From: Cladosporium sp. IMV 00045
Lineage: Eukaryota; Ascomycota; Dothideomycetes; Cladosporiales; Cladosporiaceae
Length of the DNA stretch: 64,000 nucleotides
Assembly (NCBI GenBank): GCA_001931905.2
Contig: MSJI02000600.1
Span: 1-64,000 of the forward strand
Direction of reading: 5' to 3'
The notes beneath the pieces are model-generated. The model saw only the letters and a program-made list of their open reading frames with translations, was not told the DNA's origin and did no database searches. The position numbers and the translations under genes are program-made. Below, piece by piece: positions 52,019 through 62,996 of this stretch; within the stretch, counting starts at the first letter, position 1; every line of letters begins with the position of its first letter.

Positions 52019-52552
52019 CTACAACTTGGCTTCCTCCATGATCACGTCTTTGAGCAGCTTCAGAGCCTCGATGGCAAATTGCACCATATTCGCCACACGG
52101 TCTCCTCCAAGACCGGTCTTCACCTCCCTCGTGAAAGTTCCTCGTTCACAAGCTACTGCAAGAGCCACATATCCAGGCTGCCTGTTCTCTGTGGTACCGC
52201 CTGTAGGTCCTGCCGTTCCACTCTCTGAGATCGTATACGTACTCTCCAGATCTTTCCGAACGGCTTCGGCAAGCCCCGAGACGATGTCGGTCGTCGGACC
52301 AGAGTAATTTGAGATAGTCTCTTGGGTCCAGCCTGCGTACGCTATTCGAGATGGAAGAGTGTACAGTGTCAGGCCGCCTTTGTAGATTTTGGATGCGCCT
52401 GGACCCGAGAGGAGTGATGAGCTGATGAGGCCTCCGGCCGCGGTCTCAGCGACACTGATGGTCTCGCCTCGGGACTTGAGAAGCGAAGTCACCTCTTCCA
52501 AGATTGGGCGGACGGCCGCAGGTGGGAAGTCAGATACAGATGATGTAGACAT
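52019..52552 (-). CDS. CinA C-terminal domain protein, bacterial-type NMN amidase-like
   Basis: 177 residues from the ATG at 52552. Segments VTSLLKSRGETISVAETAAGGLISSSLLSGPGASKIYKGGLTLY, ISNYSGPTTDIVSGLAEAVRKDLESTYTISESGTAGPTGGT, and GYVALAVACERGTFTREV match the CinA C-terminal (COG1546) domain. In bacteria this domain has nicotinamide mononucleotide amidohydrolase activity (PncC). No second (MoCF) domain and no intron is present. Such single-domain proteins occur in some fungi. Origin by transfer is possible but unproven. The frame is open to 52756, but the upstream residues look like untranslated leader. Confidence 0.85.
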   Translation of the reverse strand: MSTSSVSDFPPAAVRPILEEVTSLLKSRGETISVAETAAGGLISSSLLSGPGASKIYKGGLTLYTLPSRIAYAGWTQETISNYSGPTTDIVSGLAEAVRKDLESTYTISESGTAGPTGGTTENRQPGYVALAVACERGTFTREVKTGLGGDRVANMVQFAIEALKLLKDVIMEEAKL

Positions 52553-52955
52553 GGTCTGGCGTCTTTGAGGTGATGTTGTGCGAACAAATGTTGAAATGAG
52601 CAACGGACGAATTGAGTTCACAGATAATTCCGCGCTTTGCCGGTAAAAGGTAGTATGGCTTGTTTTGTACAAGAAGTGGAATTGTTTGGTCAAGCACTGC
52701 ATGGGGCTTGATATATCTTTACACGTATAGATCAGGTCTGAGGACACGATTACCAAGCATCATCATCATTGATTCATTCATGGCCGACGACATGAACGCA
52801 ACTTTGGAGGTGGAGCGCATCGCGGGGCTTAGCGCCGGGAGCTTATGCAAGATAATGCGAGATAACGGGATCGGCCGCGTCGAGCCCAGTCGGACTTTTG
52901 AACTTTTGAAGATTCGGAAAATGCACTTGATCTCGGACATGGACTATTTCTCGCC
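52553..52955. promoter_or_regulatory. Divergent promoter region, CinA-like gene and SOF1
   Basis: About 400 bp between divergent starts. No gene. The stretch before 52956 is an open frame without features and is probably leader. Confidence 0.45.
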
Positions 52956-54353
52956 ATGGTATGTCTTGAAAGGTGCACTGCTGGCGGTAAATACAAAGAT
53001 TAACACTATCTCCAGAAAATCAAAGCGCTCACCCGCTCCACATCCTCCGCCCAGGCGCCCGGCAGCGATGTCGCTCGTACGCCGCGCAACCTCGATCCCG
53101 CCCTCCACCCCTTCGAGAGGGCGAGAGAATACACGCGCGCTCTGAATGCCACGAAGCTCGAGCGCATGTTCGCGCAGCCATTTGTCGCCGATCTAGGACG
53201 AGGACATGTCGATGGTGTATACACAATCGCAAAGGACCCTAAATCGCTGGAAAGATTTGCAAGTGGCAGTGGCGATGGTGTTGTAAAAGTATGGGATTTG
53301 CCTAGTCAAGATGAGGTCTGGCAGGGACAGGCGCATTCGAATATTGTCAAGGGTGTTTGCTGGACCCAGGATCAGAAGCTTTTGTCGTGTGGAACCGACA
53401 GAACTGTGAAGCTGTTCGATCCGTACAACACGGCCTCAAAGAGTGCGCCTTTAGCGACATGGTTGGGCGACTTTGGATTTTCGGCAATCTCACGCCACCG
53501 CAGTGAACCCTCATTCGCTGTCTCCGCCTCGGGGATCTCTATCTACGACTTGAACCGCCCAAACTCTCAGCCTACACAGAGTCTCGCATGGCCTACAAAT
53601 GTTGACACCATCACGTCCCTTGCATTCAACCAGACCGAGACCTCGCTCATTGCCTCGACTGGCTCGGATCGCTCAATCGTTCTCTACGACCTCCGAACAA
53701 ATACACCTCTCCACCGCTCTGTATTGTCTCTGTCATCGAACGCTGTCTGCTGGAACCCCATGGAAGCTTTCAACTTTGCTGTCGCAAACGAAGACCACAA
53801 TGTCTACATCTTCGATTCGCGTAATATGAACCGTGCATTGAACGTACTCAAAGACCATGTCAGTGCGGTCATGGACGTCGACTTCTCCCCGACCGGTGAG
53901 GAGCTGGTTTCGGCCTCATACGATCGCAGCATCCGTCTCTGGAAGCGCAACCAAGGCCATAGCCGCGATATCTACCACACCAAGCGCATGCAGCGCGTCT
54001 TCTCTTGCGCGTGGACACCAGACAACAACTATGTTCTCTCCGGTTCCGACGACGGTAACGTGCGCCTCTGGCGCTCCAACGCATCAGCGAGACAAGGCAT
54101 CAAATCCTCCGCACAGCGCCAAAAGCAGGAATACGACGAGGCGCTCAAAGAACGCTACAAGCACATGCCGGAAATCAAGCGCATTTCAAGACACAGACAC
54201 GTGCCGAAGCAGGTCAAGAAGGCTGGCGAGATCAAGGGCGAAGAGATCAAAGCTATCAAGCGCAGGGAGGAGAACCAGAGGAAGCACGCGCGGAAAGACC
54301 AGAAGAAGAGGCGCAGCGAGAGGGAAAAGATGGTGCTTGCCAACGAGCAGTAA
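52956..54353 (+). CDS. SOF1: U3 snoRNP-associated WD40 protein Sof1 (DCAF13)
   Basis: Part of the small-subunit processome for 18S rRNA maturation. The ATG (52956-52958) is an exon coding only Met, followed by an intron (52959-53015) and one long exon (53016-54353), total 446 residues. The joined N-terminus is M-KIKALTRS, the expected start of Sof1 (MKIK...). Then LDPALHPFERAREYTRALNATKLERMFAQPFVADLGRGHVDGVY, about six to seven WD40 repeats with typical ends (VKVWDLPS, VKLFDPY, IVLYDLRT, VYIFDSRN, IRLWKRN, VRLWRSN), and the conserved Sof1 C-terminus with EYDEALKERYKHMPEIKRISRHRHVPK and a Lys/Arg-rich tail. The single-codon first exon is inferred from this match. Confidence 0.9.
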
Positions 54354-56669
54354 AAGGAGGGGTTGTAACGATATGCTTGTTGATGCACGGGTTTCTGTTT
54401 TTACATCTCTCTTGCATTGCATTGGCTTGAAATTCTCATTTTTGCTTCGCGAGGCACAAAATGGCGTTACTCTATGGCCTAGGGGCGTTGGGTGGCGTTC
54501 TTAAAAAGCTTTTATGCGAAAGGGCAGTCAATAAAAAAATTCGAGCTGTCACATTCTCCAAACCTATCTTTTATCACAACGTCGCAACAGCCTCCATTCC
54601 GGTCGAAATTTAGAACAGACAGAATTGGGCTTCGCTTACAAGAATAGCAACACAGTGGCGAACTCCCACATCGACGACCTGTCCCACGAGGCGGTGAGTA
54701 CAAAAGGTGGTGTGTAAGCATTCTAGAATCTGGCACTTAACCTTCATCGAATGGCACTTTTCGTGTTTTTGAGACAACCCTCCACACCATCACCGCAGCA
54801 AGAAAATAGAGACGAAAGACCAGTTCAATCATCACCACGTTCTGCTTACCGACCTCCACACACCGTGGCGGCAGCGAGAAGAAGGGAGACTCGGTCATCA
54901 ATACTCATGTGCGACCTGTGACCGACGGGAGTTGACGAAATTTCTACACTTCTTGCCGCCTCGTATTGATGGCTTGGTGATTGGATCTTGCGGGAGGGTG
55001 GTGGGAGGTGGGACGAGGGGAGGGTGTTGCGCAAGGTGTGGTGTTGCCCTGCCCTGCCCTGCCCCTCATCGACCAGCCCCTTGCTTTGCGATGCTGGGAG
55101 ACATTGCTGCATTGTGTGAGGCGGCGAGTGTGCGACTGCTTGGCTTACGATGTTGCGGTGGAGAATAAATGACATGGACTGGGTTCTGGGAAGTGAGTTT
55201 GATATGGTGGTTGTAGCTGTAGATTTCGTCGACATGTGACTTCACGATCAAACCGAAGTTCGTCAACGGTTTCCCCGGCAAAACGGTAGGTAGGCGAAAA
55301 AGAGGGTACCGACAGGACGAATCCTCCGATGGACCTGCATATGCTGTGCGATGCTTGCTTGCGTCGTCTGGCATCCGTGCGTCGGGTAGTCGCTTGGGAT
55401 ACCTGGGGCTTTATTTGCTGCCGAAAGCAGGTCGAATGGCGCACGGCGTACCTGAGTTTCAAGTTGCTCGAGCATTGGTGTAGTACGGAGCCGCCGTGAT
55501 ACGGCCAGGGGTCGTAAGGCGTGGCAGTGGGCGATGTGGCGCAAGGCTCCAGAGAGCCTTGGTGCATTGTAGCTTTCGAATTCATGCCGTGACCCTCATC
55601 GCATGGCTGCCATTAGGCGGTGAGCGTCGCGTCTTGTCCCTGATTGTATTGCGATTGGGAGGTGGGATTAGGTAGAGGTGATGTTTTTGTTTGGGGTGAG
55701 GTTAACATGTTGCTTTGTGATTGGTCAAAGCAGGCTTCGTTTGACGGTCCACCGCGAACTGCAAGCTGCAAATGCATCCTGCACGACATGGATGCTCAAT
55801 GCAGCCGACGTCGTCGGATGGGCAACTCACACTCTTCTTTACGATCACATCTTCTGTTTGTGCCCGTAAATAGCAAGCTGGCTGTCAATCGCAGCGGCAT
55901 GGCTTGGTGGAGTTCAATCGATACCATGCCACTTGCCCTGGTCAGGCCGCCACCACCACATGTCTTGCACGCTACCTCACGAGATAGCCGGGCCATGGTG
56001 TAGCTCAAATGGAGGCCGGGAAGAGGTCAATTGCTGGCGAAAATGCAAGTATCCTAGACGGTGGCAAGAAGAAGGCTAGTAAGTACATGTATCGGCAGAG
56101 ACGTAGTGCACTGCCCGGTCGTTCATCCATCCATTCGTTCCCTACCAGCCCTCACCCTGCGTCGTCCACGGCATCTCACCTCAACCTCAACCTCGTAACC
56201 CTGCGCGCACTCCGGCACGGCAAGGTGACATCAGCCGCTGCCTTTTTATGCGATCGTCCGCTCCTCAATCGCGGCCTCTCCTTGCGACACTTGATTCCCT
56301 TCTGTCCCATTCCTCCCAGCTTCTTTCCCAACCGCGCATCGTTCCTTCCTCAATCCGTCGTCACTGCCCGGCAATTCGGCTTCCCGAGCAGAAAACCGAC
56401 TCATCAACACCCCTCAGTGACGCCGCGTGGCCTGAGGTCCGCTATTGCGTTTGCGGCATCAATTCCTCCTACCAAACAACTTCCTCATACCTAACTTACG
56501 ACTTGGACTTCATTCTTTCGCCCGCCACGCCCCAGCCTGAGTATCCCTACGCTCTTTCCTCCGCAAGCTGCCTACTAGGCCAGCGCACACCCAACCTGCA
56601 GCAGGTCGCCGCCTTTCTTGCGCCGTCGTTCGCTTTGGGGCGCGTCCGATCGTTTAGTCCCCTGCAAAC
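54354..56669. other. Long region without a supported gene
   Basis: 2.3 kb between SOF1 and the tyrosinase gene. It includes a short pentamer run (GCCCT repeated, near 55045-55064) and C/T-rich stretches near 56110-56660 that look like the promoter and leader of the tyrosinase gene. Open frames on both strands (e.g. 55145-55585, 56009-56494) have no family features. Confidence 0.5.
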
Positions 56670-58871
56670 ATGTTCTTGCCGGCGGTATTTGTGCGCTTGG
56701 TAGCGGCGCTCGTCCTTCTGCGTCTGGTCGCCGCTGTCGCTGTCCCGCCACTGCTGAACCACCAAATCGAAGAGCTCACTCGGCGCGATGACGGCGAGCC
56801 ACTCCTCGAGCGTCGCCAGAACACCAACTCTTCCGGCTTTACGGTTGTCACAGGCATTCATGGCACCAGCCCGCAACCCAGGTTGGAGATCAGGGAGCTG
56901 CAGAAGAACGCCGATCAATGGAACATCTACCTGCTTGGAATGAACCGCTTCATGCGCACCAATGAGAGCGAGAAGCTATCGTACTACCAGATTGCCGGTG
57001 AGTCGTTATCTGGCTCTTGGGCGTGATTTCACATGACTGACTGTTTGCAGGGATCCACGGAAGGCCTTATACGCCATGGGATGGTGTCAAACCAGCTCCC
57101 GGTATCGGTTCTCCCGGATACTGCATCCACTTGTCCCAGATTTTCCTCCCGTGGCACCGTCCTTATCTTGCGCTATACGAAGTTGGTGTCTTTTATCAAT
57201 CTGTCAATACTCCGGGGTCATTGACTAACCATCGTTCTAGCAAATTCTCTACTCTCACATCGTTGCTGCCGTCAATGAGTTTCCATCTAGTCCGACTCGC
57301 ACTCGCTACGCTCAGGCGGCGATGTCATGGCGCCACCCATACTGGGACTGGGCCGCTGCACCAGCTAACGGCGGTAGCGTGCTTCCAAGCAGTATGACGA
57401 CCCCTACTGTGACTGTCAACATGCCAAACGGAACCAACACCATTCCGAACCCTCTCTACGCCTACCGCTTCCATCCGGTGTACAAAGAGGATTTCTACTA
57501 CGACCCAGTTCGTCGTCTGCCCGCTTTTGCTTGTATATCAATTGCTAACTAGATTCACAGTGGTCCTCCTGGAACTCGACGCTGCGTGCTCCTAGCGATG
57601 GAAGCGACGATGCCTATAGTGTGGACAACGCCATCGGACCGATCCTGGACAACAGCCGAATTTCCTTCAGAGACCGCCTATATAATCTGTTCACATTCTA
57701 CAACAACTACAGCGAGTTCAGTACCGAGTCCTACACGTTTGGCACGGCATTTAGGAACGCCGACAGCTTGGAGTCAATCCACGATGTGATCCATGGCGCT
57801 ACCGGAAGTGGTGGACACATGACTTATCTGGATTATTCGGCTTACGATCCAATCTTTTGGCTTCACCACATGATGGTCGACCGTGTCTTTGCGCTATGGC
57901 AAACGATCAACCCTGACAGCTTCGTCAAGCCAACTGCGGCATTTCAAGACTCGTTCACAATTCCACAGGGAACGATCTTAGATGGTAGCACTCGTAAGCA
58001 ATCTGTGTGTTGATCATGTCTTTCGAGTCATGTTTGCTAACATATTGCAGCTCTGGATCCGTTCCATCGAAACACCAAGGGCGACAAGTGGACACCGAAT
58101 TCAGCGAGGTCGACCAAAGCGTTTGGCTACACGTACCCTGAACTGCTCAACAACGCAAGCGTATCTTCTGTGAAGATCGCCATCAACAAGCTGTACGGTA
58201 GCAACACCGGCAGTGGTAGCCTGTTGTCCAAGCGGTTCTTCGACTTTGACGAATCCGAACAAGGCCTTCTACAGCGCGACACCGCCCCTCGAGGCCCACC
58301 TCCCAAACGCCGCGAGTACATTGCCAACATTGTCAGCGACAAGTTCAGCTGCAACGGATCTTACGCCGTCTATGTATTCCTCGGCACATTCAACAGCTCG
58401 GATCCTTCGTGCTGGCCGACTCAGCCAAACCTGGTGGGAACGCATGCCGTGTTCGCCACCGTGCCACAGGAGGCGGCGGATAAGGCACACAAGGCTAAAC
58501 GCGCTGCTCCTTCTGGCATTCAAGTCACGGGTACGATGCCTCTAACCAGCGCCTTGCTGGAGAAGGCGAAACAGGGCGAAATGAGGTCCATGAAGCCCCG
58601 TCATGTCGAGGAGTACTTGGCCAACAACTTGCAGTACAAAGTGGCGAGGGTCAGTTTCATTCCTGACATGAGCTCAATCGATCATAAAACTAACTCCTCT
58701 TCCCAGTTCGACGGCACCGAAATCCCCCTCGCCGACGTCCCCAGCCTCTCCGTCACCGTCATCGGCGCAGACGTGACTCCAGCGGCCAGAGATGACCAGT
58801 TCCCCCGCTGGGCTAACTTCCAGTCTCTGGATCGCGTGACCGACGGCATCGGGGCGAGGTGTCTCACCTGA
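56670..58871 (+). CDS. Secreted tyrosinase with type-3 copper centre
   Basis: Oxidises phenols to quinones, a step toward melanin-type pigments. Six exons: 56670-56997, 57051-57181, 57241-57507, 57561-57993, 58051-58649, 58707-58871, total 640 residues. A signal peptide (LPAVFVRLVAALVLLRLVAAVAVP) is followed by dibasic sites (LTRRDD, LLERRQ) that could be Kex2 sites. CuA: IHGRPYTPWDG and HLSQIFLPWHRPYLALYE. CuB: HDVIHGATGSGGHM and DPIFWLHHMMVDRVFALWQ. A C-terminal region of about 230 residues, with LLSKRFFDF and PPKRREY basic sites, is likely the shielding tyrosinase C-terminal domain. The final intron (57 bp, 58650-58706) has no in-frame stop. The splice was chosen because it joins KVAR to FDGTEI. 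Confidence 0.93.
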
Positions 58872-59827
58872 TTGACAAGGTAGCGTTTTGGGGAGGGGTT
58901 TCAAATTCAGCATACTTGAAAGTAATGGAAAGCAAAGCTTGCATATAGGCGTTTCTGGATGGATTAATGGGTTCAGAGCGGAAGACGGAGAGAGCATTGC
59001 AGCCGGTATGCTTCTTTCGTGCTTTTGCTCTTGCATAATGATCAGGAATGGTGGAGTCTGGGCCTTGTCTCTGGGCGCCGGCGTAAGTAGATGTTCGACT
59101 GCTTCGTGTAGCTCCTATAGTGGTTTTTGCGGTTGGCTGCATCGTACGCGACTGCGCCTGAGTAATAATACATTTTCCAGTGCATAGCTTCTTGCTTTCG
59201 GTATTTCCAGGCCGTTTGTCTCAACTGGATGTGCTAGAGGAGACCGAATACAGGAAGAGAATCAATCCCGTCAAACTCGATTGATTTGACATTGCAGTGC
59301 TTCTGTTCGCCAATGAACTTCTATTCGCAACGCAGCAGCCGTACGCATGAGCTTCAGATCTAGACGGCTCGCTAGTCGTCGAAATCTATACAGGCCCGCC
59401 GGTGTTAATTTAATGAATTGAGCGAGCAAAAGGTGGACAAGGCTTGAGTAGTGAAGTGGACGGTGATGCAAATGATACCTTGCCCGAGCGCTTATGTTTC
59501 GCTCTCTCCTTTCTCGCTTCCCTTGGAATAACTTGTCCCTTCGCCTGCAATGAGAGTTCATCCTCAAACCCCAGGCAATATACGACGTTCGATTTGGGAA
59601 GGTTCCACGGATTGAGAAGTCCAGCTTTTGCGACTCGTTGGCTCAGTGGAGCGCCTCTCGCATTTCCAATCTCCTGTGACATTTCTGCACATGTGATCTT
59701 CTTTTATACACGTATCCTGTTGTCATCTACGGCATCTCTATCCCAATTGAAACACAATTTTCCACAATATATCCAAATAAAAGAGAAACTAAATTCCAAC
59801 TTGTCTTCCCAACCCCAAAGATCTCAC
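58872..59827. other. Convergent intergenic region
   Basis: About 950 bp between the tyrosinase and GT8 gene stops. No gene recognised. The plus-strand frame at 59444-60280 mostly overlaps the GT8 gene and is a shadow. Confidence 0.55.
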
Positions 59828-60988
59828 CTACCCAGCCCCATGATCCGCCTTCCACTTCGTCCAAACCGGCGCGGCCACGCTGAGAATCTTACAAACATCC
59901 CTCCTCTTCATGCGGAAATCATCGTACAAGTCCTTCCAGATCTTCCTCTCCGTGCAATCCTCCCTCCCGTCCACCGAGTGGCAGGCAGGCTGCATCTCAG
60001 CAAGCGAGTCCGCAGACCACAGCGTCCAGGGCTTCGGCAGCGGCCAGTCGCTGAAGTGCACGAGGGCCGCTTCGTCGAGGACCGCGCGCGCGTCCCAGTG
60101 CGCGTTCGGGCCGAGGTAGGCGCTGTGGTCGGCGCTGCGGAATTCGGCGGTCAGGAGCGCGTAGGGCCTTTGTGGCAGGACGAGGGCGGAGCTGCCGTAA
60201 CGGTAGTTGAGGAGGTCCATGTCGTATTTCTTCCCGTCGCCGTGGGAGGTGACGTTGGGGTTCGTGCGCCAGGATGTTAGGGTTTCGAGCAGGATTTTCA
60301 ACTCGCTGTGGCTGGGTTGGAGGAGGAGGAGGAGGGATGTGAGGGGCCAGGGTTGCGAGGCTTGGTTGGGGTCGGGGCTGGGGAGGTCGGCCCAGTAGGC
60401 GCGGGGCATGGCGACGGGGGCGGGCGGGAGGAGGAAGAGGTGGTCGAGGTTGCGGAGGAGGGTGAGGTCTGCGTCGAGGTGCATGACGCGGTCGTAGGTT
60501 GTCAGCTCGAAGGCGCGCAGCTTGGTGATGCTCGAGTCCCAGCTGGATTCCGTTTCCATGGTGCCGGCGACGGTGGCGCCGTCTTGGCCCAGCAAGCCTA
60601 CGGGGAGCAGGTTGACATTGTACTCTTTCTGCGCGATGTTGAGCAGCTGGCTGGTGCGGTCGGTGTTGCTGGCGATGAACGTGTCCCATTCCTTGGGGTA
60701 GAACAGGACTCGGTCGGCGCGGCTTCCCAGGCGCTTGAGCGAGTCGAAGACGAGCACGGCATTGCAGAGGCTGTGCGGGTCGGTGGCGTACAGGCTGTAG
60801 GCGAAGGAATGCCAGTCCACCGCCGTCTCTCGAGGCCGCGTCAGGAGATACAGGACGAGGAATGTGGCTGTTGCCGTCAAGGCCCAGAAGAGGATGCGCG
60901 AGCGGCGGAGGGCGGGCCAGCGTTTGTCCGGGCTACCGTATTGGCGATAGTAGTGCTGACGGTCTTCATCGTCGATATCAAAGGACAT
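59828..60988 (-). CDS. GT8-family glycosyltransferase, type II membrane protein
   Basis: 386 residues, one exon. A short cytosolic N-terminus precedes a membrane anchor at about 32-49 (ILFWALTATATFLVLYLL). The luminal part has SLCNAVLVFDSLKRLGSRADRVLFYP, a TKLRAFELTTYDRVMHLDADLTLLRNLDHLF segment with the DxD metal motif (172-174), and WADLPSP, TSWRTNPNVTSHGDGKKYDMDLLNYRYG and LVHFSDWPLPKPW blocks. This is the glycogenin-like GT8 layout of fungal Gnt1-type enzymes, Golgi N-acetylglucosaminyltransferases. The exact donor sugar is not known from sequence. The C-terminus (RKIWKDLYDDFRMKRRDVC) also fits that group. Confidence 0.85.
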   Translation of the reverse strand: MSFDIDDEDRQHYYRQYGSPDKRWPALRRSRILFWALTATATFLVLYLLTRPRETAVDWHSFAYSLYATDPHSLCNAVLVFDSLKRLGSRADRVLFYPKEWDTFIASNTDRTSQLLNIAQKEYNVNLLPVGLLGQDGATVAGTMETESSWDSSITKLRAFELTTYDRVMHLDADLTLLRNLDHLFLLPPAPVAMPRAYWADLPSPDPNQASQPWPLTSLLLLLQPSHSELKILLETLTSWRTNPNVTSHGDGKKYDMDLLNYRYGSSALVLPQRPYALLTAEFRSADHSAYLGPNAHWDARAVLDEAALVHFSDWPLPKPWTLWSADSLAEMQPACHSVDGREDCTERKIWKDLYDDFRMKRRDVCKILSVAAPVWTKWKADHGAG

Positions 60989-61459
60989 GCTATCGGGTAA
61001 GAATATTCGTGCTCATTGTCTTGAAGGCGGGAACGATATTTCTCAATGATCAGAGGGAATGATGTACACAGTTCAGGGACTCTGGAGGGCCTCGGCCCCT
61101 GCCGTTTGGTGGCGTCGTCATCGTCCGACCTTGTCGATCAGGTACGCCGAGATGGTTTCTCGATCTGGCATGATATATCTTGTCGAGAAGATGTGAGTGA
61201 GATACTCGTTCGACATAGTTGGAGTATTGTCATATCGCTAGACAATCACAGCATCTCATCTTCGGTATACGAACAGAATAGCCTGATGATTCCTTAAAGA
61301 GAAAGGGTCGATCATCTCATCCTCCCAAAGCCAATCGGCGCTTCCAACACTCGCACGCCTCACATCAACGTCGACTTCGAACATTGAAGGGTCTTCAGAG
61401 TGACGTGCGTTTGTTCACGTCCAACAACACATATATCCAGTATCTTACAATGGCCTGAG
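60989..61459. promoter_or_regulatory. Divergent promoter region, GT8 and PI-PLC X-domain genes
   Basis: About 470 bp between divergent starts, no gene recognised. Confidence 0.45.
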
Positions 61460-62770
61460 ATGCTCTTGCAACCTCCGACTTGTCCAAGCCCCAAACGTGC
61501 ATTCCTCATTTTCAACATGCTCGCCGTAACGGCCGTGGTCTTCTATCTCTTCGCTGTCTTTGGAGAGACAAATCCCGCTGCTCTCACCCATCAAGAACCA
61601 GGAGTCATTGGACCCAACAGCGATAGCAAACCAACTTCCAACCTAGCCGACTACGCCCTTCAAAAAGTTCTCAACGATGCCGCTCCCATATTCGGCGACG
61701 AAAGCGATGCCACCGAGCCCGCCACAGCGACCTGGATGAAGCACTACCCAGACGACACCAAGCTGGTACACATGAACATCCCCGGAACCCACGACGCAGC
61801 GACATGGAACTACTCCCAGGCAACCCAAGACGCCCTCTCGCCCATCACCAACCTCAACGGCATCAGCGAAATCTCCCCCGACAACTTCCGCTGCCAGGAC
61901 TCCTCCCTCCTCGCCAGCTTATCCGGTGGCATCCGCGCCTTCGACCTCCGCTACGCCCACGACGTGACCAACACCAGCCTGGTCTTCTGGCACGGAATCG
62001 GCCTGCAATCTCAAACCGCCACGCTCGACTCCCTCCTCTTCGCCTTCTACGCCTGGCTCTCAACCCACCCGAGCGAAACGCTCTTCCTCTCCCTCCAATT
62101 CGAAGGCAACTCCATCCCGCACTCGGCCAACGACATCCACGTGCAAACCCTCCTGTACTCCACCCTCACCTCCCCAGCAGCGAAACAGTACATAGTCCAA
62201 ACCAACACCCTCTCCACCCTCGCCACCGCCCGCGGCAAAATCACCCTCCTCCGCCGCTTCGACCTCGACCTCCTCCCCACCTCCCACACAACCAGCCTTC
62301 CAGGCCTTCACTTCAGCCCGCGCGCCTGGACCGTCAACGGCGCCAACACGACCCTGCAATACAACCCTTCGGACGAAACCGCCCTCGCCCACATCCAAGA
62401 CTACTACTCCCCTCAAACCCCCGCCCACGCCCCCGCGTCGGAAAACATTCAAGCAAAACTAAACGCCACCACGGCTTTCCTCTCCTACGCCGCCTCAGTC
62501 CCCTTGTCAGAAAACGACGACAAGCTCTTCTGGAGTTTCGCCAGCAGCACGAAAATCGGCGACGAGCCGCCCAGCACGCCGCGGATTCAGGCGCTGGGGA
62601 ACGGCTCGGAGGTGACGCCGGAGGGGGGCGTGAATGATCGGCTCGTGGAGTTTTTGAATGGCATGCAGGGGAAGAGGTTGGGGATTGTAATGTTTGATTT
62701 TTGGGAGAGGCCCGAGGGGTTGATGGAGGGTTTTTTGGGGTTGAGGGGGGTGGATGGTGGGAAGAGGTGA
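61460..62770 (+). CDS. PI-PLC X-domain protein, membrane-anchored
   Basis: From the ATG at 61460 (MLLQPPTCPSPKRAFLIF) the protein has 436 residues. A hydrophobic segment (FNMLAVTAVVFYLFAVFG) is a signal or anchor. The X-domain shows KLVHMNIPGTHDAATWNYS with the first catalytic His, GGIRAFDLRYAHDVTNTSLVFWHGIG with the Arg/Asp pair and second catalytic His, and SETLFLSLQFEG. No Y domain or C2 domain, so it resembles bacterial-type PI-PLC and fungal PLC-like phosphodiesterases. Substrate is unknown. A GTG further upstream extends the frame but is unlikely to start translation. Confidence 0.85.
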   Translation: MLLQPPTCPSPKRAFLIFNMLAVTAVVFYLFAVFGETNPAALTHQEPGVIGPNSDSKPTSNLADYALQKVLNDAAPIFGDESDATEPATATWMKHYPDDTKLVHMNIPGTHDAATWNYSQATQDALSPITNLNGISEISPDNFRCQDSSLLASLSGGIRAFDLRYAHDVTNTSLVFWHGIGLQSQTATLDSLLFAFYAWLSTHPSETLFLSLQFEGNSIPHSANDIHVQTLLYSTLTSPAAKQYIVQTNTLSTLATARGKITLLRRFDLDLLPTSHTTSLPGLHFSPRAWTVNGANTTLQYNPSDETALAHIQDYYSPQTPAHAPASENIQAKLNATTAFLSYAASVPLSENDDKLFWSFASSTKIGDEPPSTPRIQALGNGSEVTPEGGVNDRLVEFLNGMQGKRLGIVMFDFWERPEGLMEGFLGLRGVDGGKR

Positions 62771-62996
62771 TCTTGCGCCTTGTGTTGGGGTTACTTTCGT
62801 TTGGGGTTTGGGCTTGTATATTGGTTGATAACATGGTTGTTGATAGAATGATTAAACACTCGAGAGCTTTGGTTTACGGAAAGTCGATGCATTGTTTGAG
62901 TAGGTCGCTATGTGGAAAGAGCGTTTTCAGCACAACAGTGCCGTGAACGATATTAACATTTCTTGACAAGGCCTATATCAGGGACATTATCTGCAA

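Noticed and set aside
60308..61000. Plus-strand Gly/Glu-rich frame of 230 codons
   Set aside because: Antisense to the GT8 gene with its DxD motif and membrane anchor.
61804..62637. Plus-strand Pro/Arg-rich frame of 277 codons
   Set aside because: Shifted frame within the PI-PLC X-domain gene.
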